Source: an uncultured Prochlorococcus sp.
Lineage (GTDB): Bacteria > Cyanobacteriota > Cyanobacteriia > PCC-6307 > Cyanobiaceae
Direction: 5' to 3'
Length of the DNA: 34,979 nucleotides
Assembly (NCBI GenBank): GCA_902571335.1
Contig: CACGBT010000015.1
Location: 1-34,979, forward strand
The notes beneath the pieces are model-generated. The model did not search any database and was not told the DNA's origin. It saw only the letters and a list, made by a program, of their open reading frames with translations. Made by a program: the position numbers and the translations under genes. Shown one piece after another: positions 22,410-32,396 of this stretch (position 1 is the first letter of the stretch; each line of letters begins with the position of its first letter).

Positions 22410-23096
22410 TTAATTTCTAAAAAGTTTTGTATAAAGGTCATTATGATTTTGTTGTGCCATAGCTAAGCCTACATTGCCAAAATAGATGTCATCAATTTCT
22501 TTGTCCATAATTTCCTTAGAAACTTTTGAAATTATTGCTAATAAATCCCTCTGAATTAATTGTGCTTTTGTTGAACCAATAGGAATAAGCCTTAATGCTG
22601 CACTAAGTTGGTTTGCACTCCAAGCGTAGAAAAAATTCTCAACCATTTCCAACTTCGTAATTTCAAAACAAAAACAAGCCCAACTCCAAGCTAATGGCCA
22701 GGAGTTGTTCATGTTTTTTTTGTATAGATATTCAAATCCAAATTCTTTGTTTAAATCAAAGAGAGATTTTGCCATTTGACTTTGTTGTTCTCTCATTTCG
22801 ATAGTGTCCTTTGAAGAGAGTATCCACTTATCCAAACTCAATAGCTTTTGCAAATTAATTTTTAAATTTTTGCCGTCGTTTAACTCATTAAAAATATCAA
22901 AAAAATCTAGTAATAGTCTAGCATCTAGTCTAGTCTGGCCAAATTTTAGTTCACTTATGATTAATTCTTTTACCGAATTTGAATCTTTTAAATCTTTAAT
23001 ATTTAGGTAACTCTCCAACCCCTCCGAATAACAAAATCCTCCAACTGGCAAGTTAGGGCTTACTAATAAATATTTTAATAAGTGACTTTTACTCAT
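22410..23096 (-). CDS. ureF: Urease accessory protein UreF
   Basis: 228 residues from the ATG at 23096, chosen because ATGAGTAA overlaps the ureE stop by 8 nt; an upstream start at 23108 is possible. All-helical scaffold that binds UreD and UreG in the nickel-insertion complex. Family segments: LVSPNLPVGGFCYSEGLESY at the start, WAXFCF-type helix in the middle (SWACFCFEITKLEM), AWSANQLSAALRLIPIGSTK near the C-terminus. Confidence 0.95.
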   Translation of the reverse strand: MSKSHLLKYLLVSPNLPVGGFCYSEGLESYLNIKDLKDSNSVKELIISELKFGQTRLDARLLLDFFDIFNELNDGKNLKINLQKLLSLDKWILSSKDTIEMREQQSQMAKSLFDLNKEFGFEYLYKKNMNNSWPLAWSWACFCFEITKLEMVENFFYAWSANQLSAALRLIPIGSTKAQLIQRDLLAIISKVSKEIMDKEIDDIYFGNVGLAMAQQNHNDLYTKLFRN

Positions 23097-23532
23097 GACT
23101 ATGGGCACCTATTTCCGGAAAAAATTTTTTCTGGGTATTTACGATATTTACATTAAAATTTTTAAGCATATTTTCAATAACGTAATCACCTTTTGTTAAA
23201 AGAATATCTTCTTCAATTTCTACTTCTACATGCCTATTCCCAAGATGATAAGCAGTTTTAATAAGTTCAATTTTAGAATTTGACCTTATTTCAATTAAAT
23301 TTTCTGTTTTGGCAATTATCTCTACATAAAAATTGGACTGATTAGTTGAAAGAAGATCTCCATGATTTAGTTTGCCCTTTCTAGGTAATTGTAAAATTAT
23401 TTCTTGATCACAATCAGTTAATCTTTTACCGCGTAAAATTCTTCTTTCATCTGAACTTAGTGTCAGTTTTAAAAATGAACCTAATCTCGGTTTTTCCTTA
23501 ATCCAATCAGTTACAACTATTTGTTTATTCAT
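23089..23532 (-). CDS. ureE: Urease accessory nickel chaperone UreE
   Basis: 147 residues from the ATG at 23532; another in-frame ATG at 23538 and a TTG at 23544 are also possible. It stores and delivers Ni(II) to the urease assembly complex. The N-terminal domain has LTLSSDERRILRGKRLTDCD, the conserved UreE stretch; the C-terminal domain has TAYHLGNRHVEVEIEED, whose first His is the dimer-interface nickel ligand. The tail GAHSHE has only two His, much shorter than the poly-His tails of some bacteria. It is divergent from ureD. Confidence 0.94.
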   Translation of the reverse strand: MNKQIVVTDWIKEKPRLGSFLKLTLSSDERRILRGKRLTDCDQEIILQLPRKGKLNHGDLLSTNQSNFYVEIIAKTENLIEIRSNSKIELIKTAYHLGNRHVEVEIEEDILLTKGDYVIENMLKNFNVNIVNTQKKFFPEIGAHSHE

Positions 23533-23586
23533 TTTCATAATCAAAATTTTTGGTTACTTTAATTTAGTAATTAAAGAAAACAATTT

Positions 23587-24489
23587 ATGATTAAAACTTC
23601 TTGGGAAGGTAATTGTTTCTTAAATTTTTTTAATAATAAGGCAAGTTTAGGAAATGTTGATAAAACAATCTTTAAATCTAAATCAACTTCTCCTTATAAG
23701 TTATTAAAGTCTATTCATGATCAGGATGGAAGATGTATTTTACCTGTTCTTCATACAGCAGGGGGATTAGTTGGAGGAGATTTACTTGAGTTGGAGGTAA
23801 ATCTTGAAAAAAACTCTAAGGTATTATTGACTACTTCTTCAGCTCAGAAAGTATATGGATCAGTTGGAATATCTAAAATCAATCCAAAAGGAACTTTTTC
23901 AAAGCAAAAAATTATCATAAGAATTCTTGATAATGCTCATTTGGAATATCTCCCCCAAGAATCAATAATCTTTGCAAATGGTTTATATGATCAAATGTTT
24001 AAAGTATCTATTTCTGAAACTTCAAGTTTTTTATTTACTGATTTAATAAGACTTGGAAGATCTTCTTCCGGAGAATCTATTGAGAGTGGAGTTTTTAGGT
24101 CTAAATTAGAAATTATGAGAAATAATGATTTATATGATGATTGGGAATATGTTGATCAAATTGAATTATCTAAGGAAAGTTATTTGGCCAAGTCAGGTAT
24201 GGATTACATGCCTGTTTTTGGATCCTTAATTTGGATTTGCGAAAAAGACTTTTCCAAGTCAAAAATAAATAATCTTGTGGGAAATATAAAAAAGATTTTC
24301 AATGAAACTGATAATAATTTATCTATTGGAATTCTTGAAAATGGAATCTCTGTCAGATTCCTAGGGAGTTCTTCTCAAGATGCTAGGAAATCTTTTTTTT
24401 GTATTTGGAAACAAATTAGGTCTGTTTCTGGATTTTGTGAGCCAAAATATCAAGGTGTGTGGCCTTTACAAGATTCTATGAATTATTAA
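23587..24489 (+). CDS. ureD: Urease accessory protein UreD
   Basis: 300 residues. Beta-rich scaffold that binds apo-urease and carries nickel through an internal tunnel. Seen here: [47 protein letters not shown], the last two being strong UreD signatures, and [17 protein letters not shown]. First gene of the plus-strand ureDABC run, 50 nt before ureA. The intergenic gap to ureE is about 50 nt and holds a TTACT/AGTAA inverted repeat but no convincing NtcA box. Confidence 0.95.
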   Translation: MIKTSWEGNCFLNFFNNKASLGNVDKTIFKSKSTSPYKLLKSIHDQDGRCILPVLHTAGGLVGGDLLELEVNLEKNSKVLLTTSSAQKVYGSVGISKINPKGTFSKQKIIIRILDNAHLEYLPQESIIFANGLYDQMFKVSISETSSFLFTDLIRLGRSSSGESIESGVFRSKLEIMRNNDLYDDWEYVDQIELSKESYLAKSGMDYMPVFGSLIWICEKDFSKSKINNLVGNIKKIFNETDNNLSIGILENGISVRFLGSSSQDARKSFFCIWKQIRSVSGFCEPKYQGVWPLQDSMNY

Positions 24490-24539
24490 TTATGTTCAGA
24501 AAGAACCTTTTTTAAGAATTTATAGATTAATTTTTTATT

Positions 24540-24842
24540 ATGCATCTTTCACCTCAAGAAAAGGATAAATTATTGATTTTTTCTGCTGCGCTCTTAGCTG
24601 AAAGAAGGCTTAGTCGAGGTCTTAAGCTTAATTATCCTGAAACAATTGCTTTTTTGAGTTTTCAAGTACTTGAAGGAGCTCGAGATGGAAAAAGTGTAAG
24701 TCAATTAATGTCAGAGGGAACTACCTGGCTTTCAAAATCACAAGTTATGGAGGGCATTCCTGAAATGGTTGATGAAGTACAAATAGAAGCAGTTTTCCCT
24801 GATGGGACAAAGTTAGTTACTATTCACAATCCGATAAACTAG
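24540..24842 (+). CDS. ureA: Urease gamma subunit
   Basis: 100 residues, the family's usual size. Sequence [40 protein letters not shown] and [20 protein letters not shown] are conserved throughout UreA. It ends [17 protein letters not shown] as expected. Structural subunit of the (alpha-beta-gamma)3 urease. Separated from ureB by 2 nt, so translation is probably coupled. Confidence 0.98.
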   Translation: MHLSPQEKDKLLIFSAALLAERRLSRGLKLNYPETIAFLSFQVLEGARDGKSVSQLMSEGTTWLSKSQVMEGIPEMVDEVQIEAVFPDGTKLVTIHNPIN

Positions 24843-24844
24843 TT

Positions 24845-25165
24845 ATGAGTAATTTAATTCCTGGTGAAATAATTCCTGAACAAGGTGAAATCGAATTAAA
24901 CCTTGGAAAGGAAGTTAAAACAGTAAAAGTTTCTAATTCTGGAGATAGACCTGTACAAATTGGATCTCATTATCATTTTTTTGAAGCTAATAAGTCTTTA
25001 ATTTTTGATCGGGAAATAACACTTGGTATGCGTCTTGACATTCCTGCAGGAACAGCAATTAGATTTGAACCTGGAGATACAACTGATGTCAAATTAGTTC
25101 CATATACAGGCTTAAGAATTGCACATGGTTTTAATTCATTGGTTAACGGTTCACTAGATACTTAA
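24845..25165 (+). CDS. ureB: Urease beta subunit
   Basis: 106 residues. Conserved [58 protein letters not shown] and [19 protein letters not shown]. Structural subunit that packs around the alpha subunit. It is followed 4 nt later by ureC. Confidence 0.98.
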   Translation: MSNLIPGEIIPEQGEIELNLGKEVKTVKVSNSGDRPVQIGSHYHFFEANKSLIFDREITLGMRLDIPAGTAIRFEPGDTTDVKLVPYTGLRIAHGFNSLVNGSLDT

Positions 25166-25169
25166 ATTT

Positions 25170-26879
25170 ATGTCCTATAAAATTGACAGAAATACTTATG
25201 CGCAAACTTACGGACCCACCACAGGAGATAGAGTAAGGCTTGCTGATACCGAACTTTTTATAGAAGTAGAAAAGGATTTCACTACATACGGAGATGAAGT
25301 TAAATTCGGCGGAGGTAAAGTTATTCGAGATGGTATGGGACAGTCTCAAGTAAGAAGATCTGATGGAGCTGTAGATACCGTAATAACTAATGCTTTGATC
25401 GTAGATTGGTGGGGAATAATTAAGGCTGATGTGGGTATAAAAGATGGAATGATTTTTGAAATCGGGAAAGCTGGTAATCCTGATATCCAGGATAATGTCG
25501 ATATTGTTATTGGTGCATCAACAGAAGTAATAGCTGGAGAAGGCCATATTCTTACTGCAGGTTCAATAGATACCCACATCCACTTTATCTGTCCCCAGCA
25601 AATTGAGACAGCACTAGCCTCCGGAATTACAACCATGTTGGGAGGAGGAACTGGACCTGCAACTGGCACAAATGCTACTACATGTACTCCGGGTTCTTTT
25701 CATATTTCAAGAATGCTTCAATCTGCAGAGGCATTTCCCATGAATTTAGGTTTTTTTGGAAAAGGAAACTCAACAAACGAGATTAATCTTATTGATCAGG
25801 TAGAAGCTGGTGCGTGTGGATTGAAGCTTCATGAGGATTGGGGTACGACTCCTTCGACAATAAATTCTTGCCTTAATGTCGCAGATAATTTTGACGTACA
25901 AGTGTGTATTCATACTGATACTTTAAATGAGGCAGGCTTTGTTGAAGATACCATCAACGCTATTGCCGGAAGAACTATTCATACTTTTCATACTGAAGGA
26001 GCAGGTGGAGGTCATGCTCCAGATATTATTAAAATTTGTGGAGAAAAAAATGTTCTTCCAAGTAGTACTAATCCAACAAGACCCTATACGAGGAATACAT
26101 TAGAAGAGCATCTTGATATGCTAATGGTTTGTCATCATTTAGATTCTAAAATCCCAGAAGATATTGCATTTGCTGAATCAAGGATCAGAAGAGAGACTAT
26201 TGCAGCTGAGGATATCTTGCATGATATAGGTGCTTTCTCAATTATTGCAAGTGATTCTCAAGCTATGGGGAGAGTTGGTGAAGTAATTACAAGAACTTTT
26301 CAAACCGCTCATAAAATGAAAGTCCAAAGGGGACCGCTATCGCAGGATTCTGATAGAAATGATAATTACAGAGTAAAGAGATATATTTCTAAAGTCACAA
26401 TTAATCCTGCCATAGCTCATGGTATTGATAAACATGTAGGGTCTATAGAAAAGGGTAAAATTGCGGATTTAGTATTATGGAAACCTTCTTTTTTTGCGGT
26501 AAAGCCTGAATTAGTTGTTAAAGGAGGATCTATAGTTTGGTCTCAAATGGGTGATGCAAATGCTTCAATTCCTACTCCAGGTCCTGTACATGGTCGACCT
26601 ATGTTTGCAAGTTTCGGCCAATCCCTAATTAATAGTTCTTTTACCTTTTTAAGTAAAAATTCAATTGATCAAAATATTCCAAATAAATTAGGCTTGCAAA
26701 AGAAATGTATTGCGGTTCAAAATACGAGATATATCAATAAATCAAACTTAAAACTTAATAGCAAACTACCAAATATTTCAGTTAATCCTCAAACTTACGA
26801 AGTTTTTTCCGATGGGGAGCTTCTTACTTGTGAACCTCTTGATGAAGTTCCAATGGCTCAGCGATACTTTTTGCTTTAG
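25170..26879 (+). CDS. ureC: Urease alpha subunit (catalytic)
   Basis: 569 residues. Hydrolyses urea to ammonia and carbamate at a di-nickel centre. The active-site features are intact: [20 protein letters not shown] with the two ligand His, the carbamylated Lys in [26 protein letters not shown] and [15 protein letters not shown] supplying further His, the flap MVCHHLD with its Cys and His, and the Asp ligand in [15 protein letters not shown]. The length is normal. It ends convergent to gpgS with a 4-nt overlap (26876-26879). No sign of decay. Confidence 0.98.
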   Translation: MSYKIDRNTYAQTYGPTTGDRVRLADTELFIEVEKDFTTYGDEVKFGGGKVIRDGMGQSQVRRSDGAVDTVITNALIVDWWGIIKADVGIKDGMIFEIGKAGNPDIQDNVDIVIGASTEVIAGEGHILTAGSIDTHIHFICPQQIETALASGITTMLGGGTGPATGTNATTCTPGSFHISRMLQSAEAFPMNLGFFGKGNSTNEINLIDQVEAGACGLKLHEDWGTTPSTINSCLNVADNFDVQVCIHTDTLNEAGFVEDTINAIAGRTIHTFHTEGAGGGHAPDIIKICGEKNVLPSSTNPTRPYTRNTLEEHLDMLMVCHHLDSKIPEDIAFAESRIRRETIAAEDILHDIGAFSIIASDSQAMGRVGEVITRTFQTAHKMKVQRGPLSQDSDRNDNYRVKRYISKVTINPAIAHGIDKHVGSIEKGKIADLVLWKPSFFAVKPELVVKGGSIVWSQMGDANASIPTPGPVHGRPMFASFGQSLINSSFTFLSKNSIDQNIPNKLGLQKKCIAVQNTRYINKSNLKLNSKLPNISVNPQTYEVFSDGELLTCEPLDEVPMAQRYFLL

Positions 26880-28102
26880 AAGTTTTTAATTAATTCTTTT
26901 TCACTAGTTTTTATTTCTTTTGAGCCAGCAATAGCTAAATCCTCTTGCAGTTTGTTCTCACAAGAGAGAACTCTTGACCAACTTGGTAACTGTTGTGTTG
27001 TAGGGCAAGCTAAGTAATCTTCTGTTGCAGGTCTCAATAGTTTCGCAAATTTTTGAACTGATAGTTCTTCTTCGTGCCTATCGTATGGAAGTTGATTAAC
27101 TGCTGAATCTAATCCAAATTGTTTTACGCGATCTTCTCCAACTCTTTTGTAAAGAACTTCTAAAGTTGCTAACTGGGTGCTAGTTAAGGTTTCCGCTTGA
27201 TGCTCCATAAGACCTCTTAAAACACTTGAAAGTATTTCTGTACACATTTTTTGTAATCCTTCATTAGATGAATCACCAATATTTTTATGTTTATGATCAA
27301 ACAAACCTAGATCAACTTGAGCAATTTTCGAAGTTCTTACGTTTCTGTAAACTTCTGATAATAAGCCTATTTCTAAACCCCAGTCACAAGGAATTCTTAA
27401 ATTCATAGCAAGGTCTTTTGTAAAAGCAAACTCACCAGCTAATGGATATCTAAATGATTGAAGATATTGTAAAAAAGGCCCCTTCCCAACTAATTGCTCT
27501 AAACTTGCTAATAAAGGACCAACAAATAATCTTGTTGCTCTTCCTTGTAATTGGTTTGTTTCTAAAGATAATCTACTATAAAAAGCTTTTACATAAGATA
27601 TTCCATATGATTCATCTAAAAGTGGAAGCATCATTCTCGAAGGGTATAAGGGACTAAAAGTTCTTATATCAGCGTCAAAAAGGGCTACAACATCTGATTT
27701 TCTAGTTGCAACTCCTATGCCTTGCCAAACAGCCCATCCTTTACCAGGAGTTCCTAAAAGTTCTAACCCATTTTTTTCTTGGTTTTTTAAAAGTTCTATT
27801 ACAGAAGGAGAATTAGTCCATTGCACGTGAACTGGAAATGGCATTGAGTCAAAAAATGATTTTGCTGCTTTAACTTGCTCAACAGTTTTTGCAGAGAGAG
27901 CTATAACCAATTCATTTAATCCGCTCAGGTCTTTTAAAACTTCTCTTATATCTTTTAACGCTGGGCGTTCAAATTCTTCATATAGACAAGGAATTAATAT
28001 ACTTGTTGTTCTTTTTTTCAGACTTTTGTTTAATTCTTTAAGTAAATCACTAGTTACTCCGTATTCATGTATTGTTGTGATTAACCCTTGTTGAAAGTCC
28101 AT
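26876..28102 (-). CDS. gpgS: Glucosyl-3-phosphoglycerate synthase
   Basis: 408 residues, GT81-type. Transfers glucose from an NDP-glucose to 3-phosphoglycerate, making glucosyl-3-phosphoglycerate. Seen here: a nucleotide-binding start [31 protein letters not shown] before the DxD region [12 protein letters not shown] (metal/nucleotide site), and [19 protein letters not shown] followed by [16 protein letters not shown], which resemble the acceptor region of GpgS/MpgS enzymes. The ATG at 28102 is used. It is divergent from the phosphorylase-like gene (50-nt gap) and convergent with ureC. Together with the next three genes it forms a glucosylglycerate locus. Confidence 0.9.
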   Translation of the reverse strand: MDFQQGLITTIHEYGVTSDLLKELNKSLKKRTTSILIPCLYEEFERPALKDIREVLKDLSGLNELVIALSAKTVEQVKAAKSFFDSMPFPVHVQWTNSPSVIELLKNQEKNGLELLGTPGKGWAVWQGIGVATRKSDVVALFDADIRTFSPLYPSRMMLPLLDESYGISYVKAFYSRLSLETNQLQGRATRLFVGPLLASLEQLVGKGPFLQYLQSFRYPLAGEFAFTKDLAMNLRIPCDWGLEIGLLSEVYRNVRTSKIAQVDLGLFDHKHKNIGDSSNEGLQKMCTEILSSVLRGLMEHQAETLTSTQLATLEVLYKRVGEDRVKQFGLDSAVNQLPYDRHEEELSVQKFAKLLRPATEDYLACPTTQQLPSWSRVLSCENKLQEDLAIAGSKEIKTSEKELIKNF

Positions 28103-28152
28103 TTTCTAATTGATGTGCAGAATAGTGTTAATACTTCAATAATTTTTTCAAA

Positions 28153-29913
28153 GTGAAGCGAATTGATTCAGAGAAAAAATTAGATAGATTAAAACTTTAT
28201 AAATTGTTGGAAACAATTTATTCAGATAATACTACAGAAGAAATTAATTTTATTTCAAATCAATTATTGCAGATTTTAGATAATTTCTCAGAGAAATCTG
28301 CTTATGAAGAAATAAGTAATAAAGAAAGGTGGAATGAATCTCATTCGGTTTTGATAACTTATGCAGATAGTATTTATAAAAATGGGGAGGCAACATTAGT
28401 TACTCTTCGAGATTTATTAAGCAATTATTTTGGCAGCCTTTCTAAGGTTGTACATATTCTTCCGTTTCTTAAATCTACAAGTGATGGGGGTTTTGCTGTT
28501 TCTAGTTATGAAACATTAGAAGAGAAATTTGGTAGTTGGGATGATCTTAAAAGTATTTCAAAAAATCATGATTTAATGGCTGATTTGGTACTAAACCACG
28601 TTTCATCATCTCACTTATGGGTTCAACAATTTATTAAATCCCAAGAACCAGGAATATCAAATGTTTTCTCGCCAGATCAAAATCTTGACTGGTCAAATGT
28701 TGTTAGACCAAGAAGTTCATCTTTGTTCTCTCAAATAAATACCGAAGATGGTCCTAAACAAGTTTGGACAACTTTTGGTCCAGATCAAATTGATTTGAAT
28801 TGGCATAATCCAAAAATGAATCTTGAGTTCTTAAATTTAATTATTACTTATTTATCAAATGGAATTAAATGGTTCAGACTAGATGCTGTAGGTTTTATTT
28901 GGAAAGAATCAGGGACAACATGTTTACATTTGCCAAAAGCACATTCGATTGTGAAAATTTTAAGATTTCTTTTAAACAATCTTCTTGATGATGGTGTTTT
29001 AATAACAGAAACAAATGTTCCTCAAAAGGAAAATTTATCTTATCTTATTCCAGAAGATGAAGCCCACATGGCATATAATTTCCCATTACCTCCTCTTCTT
29101 CTCGAAGCAATTATTACTTCAAGAGCTGATATTCTAAACTCATGGATTTTTGATTGGCCAAATTTACCAGATGAAACGACTCTTTTTAATTTCACTGCAT
29201 CACATGATGGTGTGGGGTTACGAGCTCTTGAGGGTTTAATGAATGAGCAGAGAATTAAAGATTTATTGATTAACTGTGAGAAAAGAGGTGGACTAGTAAG
29301 CCATAGACGTTTATCAAATGGAGAGGATAAACCATATGAATTAAATATTAGTTGGTGGAGCGCAATGGAAGATTCAGGAAGAGATTCTAATCGATACCAA
29401 TTTGAAAGGTTTATCTTGACTCAATTATTAGTAATGGCTTTAAAGGGAGTCCCTGCTTTTTATTTGCCAGCATTACTTGCTTCTGAAAATGATATAAAAA
29501 GTTTTTCTAAGACAGGTCAAAGAAGAGACCTCAATAGAGAAAAATTCAAAACAGACAATCTTTTAGCTGTTTTAAATAATCCTGAATCCAATGCTAATAA
29601 AAACTTAAAATATCTTCGTAATGCTATGGATGTCAGATCAAATTTAAAGCAATTTCACCCTAGTTCAAAAATGAAATGTTTGTCTAAAGGCAGAAGTGAT
29701 ATTATCGTAATTAAAAGAGGTAAGGGTTCAGATTCTGTTTTCGCAATCCATAATATGACAGAAAATAAAATTAATTATCAATTGAATGATGATGATTTAC
29801 CAAAAATTCTAGATAATGATCTCAATATGAGGGATTTTTTAACAACCACTAAATACAACTGGAAAAATATTATTCTTGATCCTTTTCAAGTTATTTGGCT
29901 TGGTTCTATATAA
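28153..29913 (+). CDS. GH13 sucrose-phosphorylase-like enzyme, probable glucosylglycerate phosphorylase
   Basis: 586 residues from a GTG at 28153. A GH13 (subfamily 18-like) barrel. IVHILPFLKSTSDGGFAVSS resembles the family's early strand; LMADLVLNHVSSSHLW is the conserved His/Asn strand; GIKWFRLDAVGF holds the Arg and nucleophile Asp; VLITETNVPQKENL the general acid Glu; and NFTASHDGVGLRALEG the His-Asp transition-state site. The C-terminal part has the usual beta domain. Such enzymes split a glucoside with phosphate. Between gpgS and the phosphatase and kinase genes, glucosylglycerate is a more likely substrate than sucrose, but the sequence alone cannot settle this. Confidence 0.75.
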   Translation: MKRIDSEKKLDRLKLYKLLETIYSDNTTEEINFISNQLLQILDNFSEKSAYEEISNKERWNESHSVLITYADSIYKNGEATLVTLRDLLSNYFGSLSKVVHILPFLKSTSDGGFAVSSYETLEEKFGSWDDLKSISKNHDLMADLVLNHVSSSHLWVQQFIKSQEPGISNVFSPDQNLDWSNVVRPRSSSLFSQINTEDGPKQVWTTFGPDQIDLNWHNPKMNLEFLNLIITYLSNGIKWFRLDAVGFIWKESGTTCLHLPKAHSIVKILRFLLNNLLDDGVLITETNVPQKENLSYLIPEDEAHMAYNFPLPPLLLEAIITSRADILNSWIFDWPNLPDETTLFNFTASHDGVGLRALEGLMNEQRIKDLLINCEKRGGLVSHRRLSNGEDKPYELNISWWSAMEDSGRDSNRYQFERFILTQLLVMALKGVPAFYLPALLASENDIKSFSKTGQRRDLNREKFKTDNLLAVLNNPESNANKNLKYLRNAMDVRSNLKQFHPSSKMKCLSKGRSDIIVIKRGKGSDSVFAIHNMTENKINYQLNDDDLPKILDNDLNMRDFLTTTKYNWKNIILDPFQVIWLGSI

Positions 29914-29915
29914 AA

Positions 29916-30713
29916 ATGATTGAAAATTCTTCTCTTTGGGTTGTGAGTGATGTGGATGGAACTTTAATGGATCATTCGTATGATTTAACACCTGCCAAAG
30001 AAACTATAAAAAAACTACAAAAATTATTTATACCTGTAATTCTTTGTACAAGTAAGACGGCTGCTGAAGTTAAGGTTATTAGAAAGGAACTTAACTTAAC
30101 TGATCCATACATAGTAGAGAATGGTGCAGCAATTTATGGTGAATCTATCAAAAAGGTTAATGGGGAAATTATTCTTGGTAAAAAATACGAAATTTTAGAA
30201 GAAATCTTAAATTTTATTTCTGAAGAAGTTAATTATAAATTAATTCCTCTTAATAAACTTACTGATAAAAAAGCAACTGAACTTACAGGCTTAAAAGGAA
30301 ATTCATTGAACTTAATGCGTGATAGACATTGGAGTATGCCTTTTTTAAATCCACCAAGTTATTTAGAAGAAAAAATTAATATTTGTTGTAAAAAGTTTAA
30401 AGTAGATGTTTTTAAGGGAAATAGGATGAGTCACTTATTATCTATAAACTCTAATAAAGGAAAAGCAATAAATGCTCTTAAAAAATATTCCAACATTCAA
30501 AATATTCAAATTATAGGTTTAGGAGATTCTCCAAATGATTTACCTTTACTTTTAAACTCAGATATTAAAATTGTTATACCAGGAATAGATGGGCCTAACT
30601 TAAATTTATTAGATCAATTAAGAGATGTGGAATTTACTTTAGCTTCTGAACCTAATGGATATGGTTGGAAAAATGAAATTAATAAAATAATAAATAAGCT
30701 AGAACTAATTTAA
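29916..30713 (+). CDS. gpgP: Glucosyl/mannosyl-3-phosphoglycerate phosphatase (HAD-IIB)
   Basis: 265 residues from the ATG at 29916, two nt after the preceding stop; a longer frame from 29895 overlaps the upstream gene. HAD motifs: WVVSDVDGTLMDHSY (motif I, nucleophile Asp and second Asp), ILCTSKTAAEV (motif II, Thr/Ser), a Lys in the middle (NKGKAI, motif III) and GLGDSPNDLPLL (motif IV). A C2-type cap lies between. This is the MpgP/GpgP family, which removes the phosphate to give glucosylglycerate. The tight spacing with the phosphorylase-like gene indicates one transcript. Confidence 0.85.
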   Translation: MIENSSLWVVSDVDGTLMDHSYDLTPAKETIKKLQKLFIPVILCTSKTAAEVKVIRKELNLTDPYIVENGAAIYGESIKKVNGEIILGKKYEILEEILNFISEEVNYKLIPLNKLTDKKATELTGLKGNSLNLMRDRHWSMPFLNPPSYLEEKINICCKKFKVDVFKGNRMSHLLSINSNKGKAINALKKYSNIQNIQIIGLGDSPNDLPLLLNSDIKIVIPGIDGPNLNLLDQLRDVEFTLASEPNGYGWKNEINKIINKLELI

Positions 30714-30717
30714 AAAC

Positions 30718-31659
30718 GTGAAAGATTTAGATATTAGTTTTCCACTTGATAATTTTGAAAAATTAATTATAGATATTGGCTGGGAATCCTTGGATGATTG
30801 GTTCAACTTTTGGAATAATCAAAAAAAAATTCTTTCAATTGATCATTTTTGGAAAAATAAAGTAAATGATGATTGGATATGGGGGTTAGCTGTACCTCTT
30901 TTGTCTCAGGCTTATAAATTTCAATTAAATTTTTCTGATCGAAAAATAATTGGTTTGTCAGCTCTCCCTGGAACAGGTAAAACCACTTTGGGAAAATGGC
31001 TTGAGGCTATATCTTTAAAATTTAATTTCAAGATTGCTGTTATTTCAATTGATGATTTTTATCTTCCATCAAATGAAATGAAATTAGCAATTAAAAATAA
31101 CCCTTGGAATGTTTCTAGAGGATTTCCTGGAAGTCACTCAGTTAAATTAATGCGTGATAAATTATTGAATTGGAAAAAAAATGGAGAATTATATGTACCT
31201 GTTTTTGATAAATCATTAAGAAATGGTTTAGGAGATAGATCTCATTGGAGATCTGATAATCCTGATTTATTAATTCTTGAGGGATGGTTTTTAGGCATTG
31301 AACCATTATTGATGGATAATAATCAAAAAATTAAACCATCAACACTAACTCCTCTCGAGTGGGATTATAGATTAAATATACAAAAAAATTTAATCGAATA
31401 TTTGGATGTTTGGAGTTTAATAGACAATATTTGGCACTTAAAGCCTTTGAAGTTTGAATATATGAATATATGGAAGTCAAATCAAGAACAAGAAATGTTA
31501 TTACAGAAAGGGAATGCTCTTCAAGATGAAAAATTATCAAATTTCTTGAGAATGCTTAATGTCTCCATTCCTCATAAAAGTTTTGATGTTATTAATTCTT
31601 ATGCTTTTTTATTAATTGATCAAGAAAGAAATTTAATTGAGGCTCGATTAAATTTGTAG
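30718..31659 (+). CDS. glyK: P-loop kinase, probable D-glycerate 3-kinase
   Basis: 313 residues from a GTG at 30718, 4 nt after the phosphatase gene. P-loop LSALPGTGKTTLGKW at about residue 80-95, AVISIDDFYLPSNEM (catalytic acid region), SRGFPGSHSVKLMRDKL and LLILEGWFLGIEPL. This set of motifs is typical of the plant and cyanobacterial GLYK family related to phosphoribulokinase and uridine kinase. It would turn glycerate released by the phosphorylase back into 3-phosphoglycerate. Distinguishing it from a uridine-kinase-like protein rests on the RGxxGSH and EGWxLG elements plus context. Confidence 0.75.
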   Translation: MKDLDISFPLDNFEKLIIDIGWESLDDWFNFWNNQKKILSIDHFWKNKVNDDWIWGLAVPLLSQAYKFQLNFSDRKIIGLSALPGTGKTTLGKWLEAISLKFNFKIAVISIDDFYLPSNEMKLAIKNNPWNVSRGFPGSHSVKLMRDKLLNWKKNGELYVPVFDKSLRNGLGDRSHWRSDNPDLLILEGWFLGIEPLLMDNNQKIKPSTLTPLEWDYRLNIQKNLIEYLDVWSLIDNIWHLKPLKFEYMNIWKSNQEQEMLLQKGNALQDEKLSNFLRMLNVSIPHKSFDVINSYAFLLIDQERNLIEARLNL

Positions 31660-31748
31660 TATTTTCAAAATTTCTTTTTTCAGTAATTTTTTATACATTT
31701 TTCATAGTTATTTTTAGTGTTTAATATAGTCTGTTTTATAGATTCGAA

Positions 31749-31976
31749 ATGGTCGAGTTCTCTTATAAAAATGAAGGATGTAGAATGGTTGTTTTGAGAT
31801 GTATTGGTCCATCAAACTTTTTTTTAGAAAGAGTTTTATTCCCTACCGATATTCTTACTTTTATGGCTCCAAATGATTCAAGAGTAGAAATCTGGGGTAA
31901 TGAATTATATGGTCCTAAGTTGGAAGAGAGAATCAGAGTTTCATCAGATAATGAAGATTCGACCTTGGTTGCTTAG
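31749..31976 (+). CDS. DUF1830 family protein
   Basis: 75 residues, a single small beta domain. Seen here: VVLRCIGPSNFFLERVLFPT, ILTFMAPNDSRVEIWG and ELYGPKLEERIRV. The order Cys-Ile-Gly-Pro-Ser-Asn-Phe-Phe-x-Glu and P-x5-VEIWG fits the cyanobacterial DUF1830 family. No catalytic residue is evident and its function is unknown. It has its own likely promoter in the 89-nt gap after the kinase gene. Confidence 0.7.
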   Translation: MVEFSYKNEGCRMVVLRCIGPSNFFLERVLFPTDILTFMAPNDSRVEIWGNELYGPKLEERIRVSSDNEDSTLVA

Positions 31977-32065
31977 ATCTGGATTAATTTAATTGTCTGC
32001 GACTCAAAATTTTTTACAACTACTTATTTTTTATTGATATTATCAAACTAGGTTATTAAGAATTA

Positions 32066-32191
32066 ATGTATTATTTTTCTTCCTTTGCGATTGGTGGTTT
32101 CGTCCCTTCTGCAGCTATTGCTGGAGTTTTACTTTTAGTTGGTTTAGGAGCTTTTTTTTATCTTGGAATTAAAGGTCCTACAGATTATTAA
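32066..32191 (+). CDS. 41-residue single-helix membrane protein
   Basis: ATG at 32066. Sequence begins MYYFSSFAIGGFVPSAAIAG, followed by a hydrophobic Leu/Val/Phe helix (VLLLVGLGAFFYLGI) and a polar end KGPTDY. The layout (short N-terminus, one Gly/Ala-rich helix, short polar tail) is that of the low-molecular-weight subunits of photosynthetic and NDH-1 complexes. I could not match it to a named one. Clean codon frame, moderate support. Confidence 0.55.
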   Translation: MYYFSSFAIGGFVPSAAIAGVLLLVGLGAFFYLGIKGPTDY

Positions 32192-32261
32192 AGCTGAGTT
32201 AAATTAACAAATGGTTATTTTGAATTTCTAAAAACCTTATTTACAAATCCAAATATTGATT

Positions 32262-32396
32262 ATGGATCTAACAACTATTCTATTTGTATTGAGTTTGCCA
32301 TTCGTTTTGTTGACAGTTTATTTTGGCACAAAAAATGATTTTTACGAAAGTGAAAATTATAAAGGTGATGGATGTGCTCACGATGTAAAAAGGTAA
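32262..32396 (+). CDS. 44-residue single-helix membrane protein
   Basis: ATG at 32262. One helix (TTILFVLSLPFVLLTVYF) is followed by a polar tail, GTKNDFYESENYKGDGCAHD and VKR. The tail has one Cys and one His close together (GCAH). It lies 70 nt after the preceding tiny gene and may be part of the same transcript. Family not recognised. Confidence 0.5.
   Translation: MDLTTILFVLSLPFVLLTVYFGTKNDFYESENYKGDGCAHDVKR

Noticed and set aside
23533..23586. TTACT/AGTAA inverted repeat in the ureE-ureD gap as an NtcA site
   Set aside because: It does not fit GTA-N8-TAC and has no correctly placed -10 box; possibly just AT-rich symmetry.
25346..25669. 107-codon minus-strand frame within ureC
   Set aside because: Shadow of the highly conserved urease alpha subunit coding sequence.
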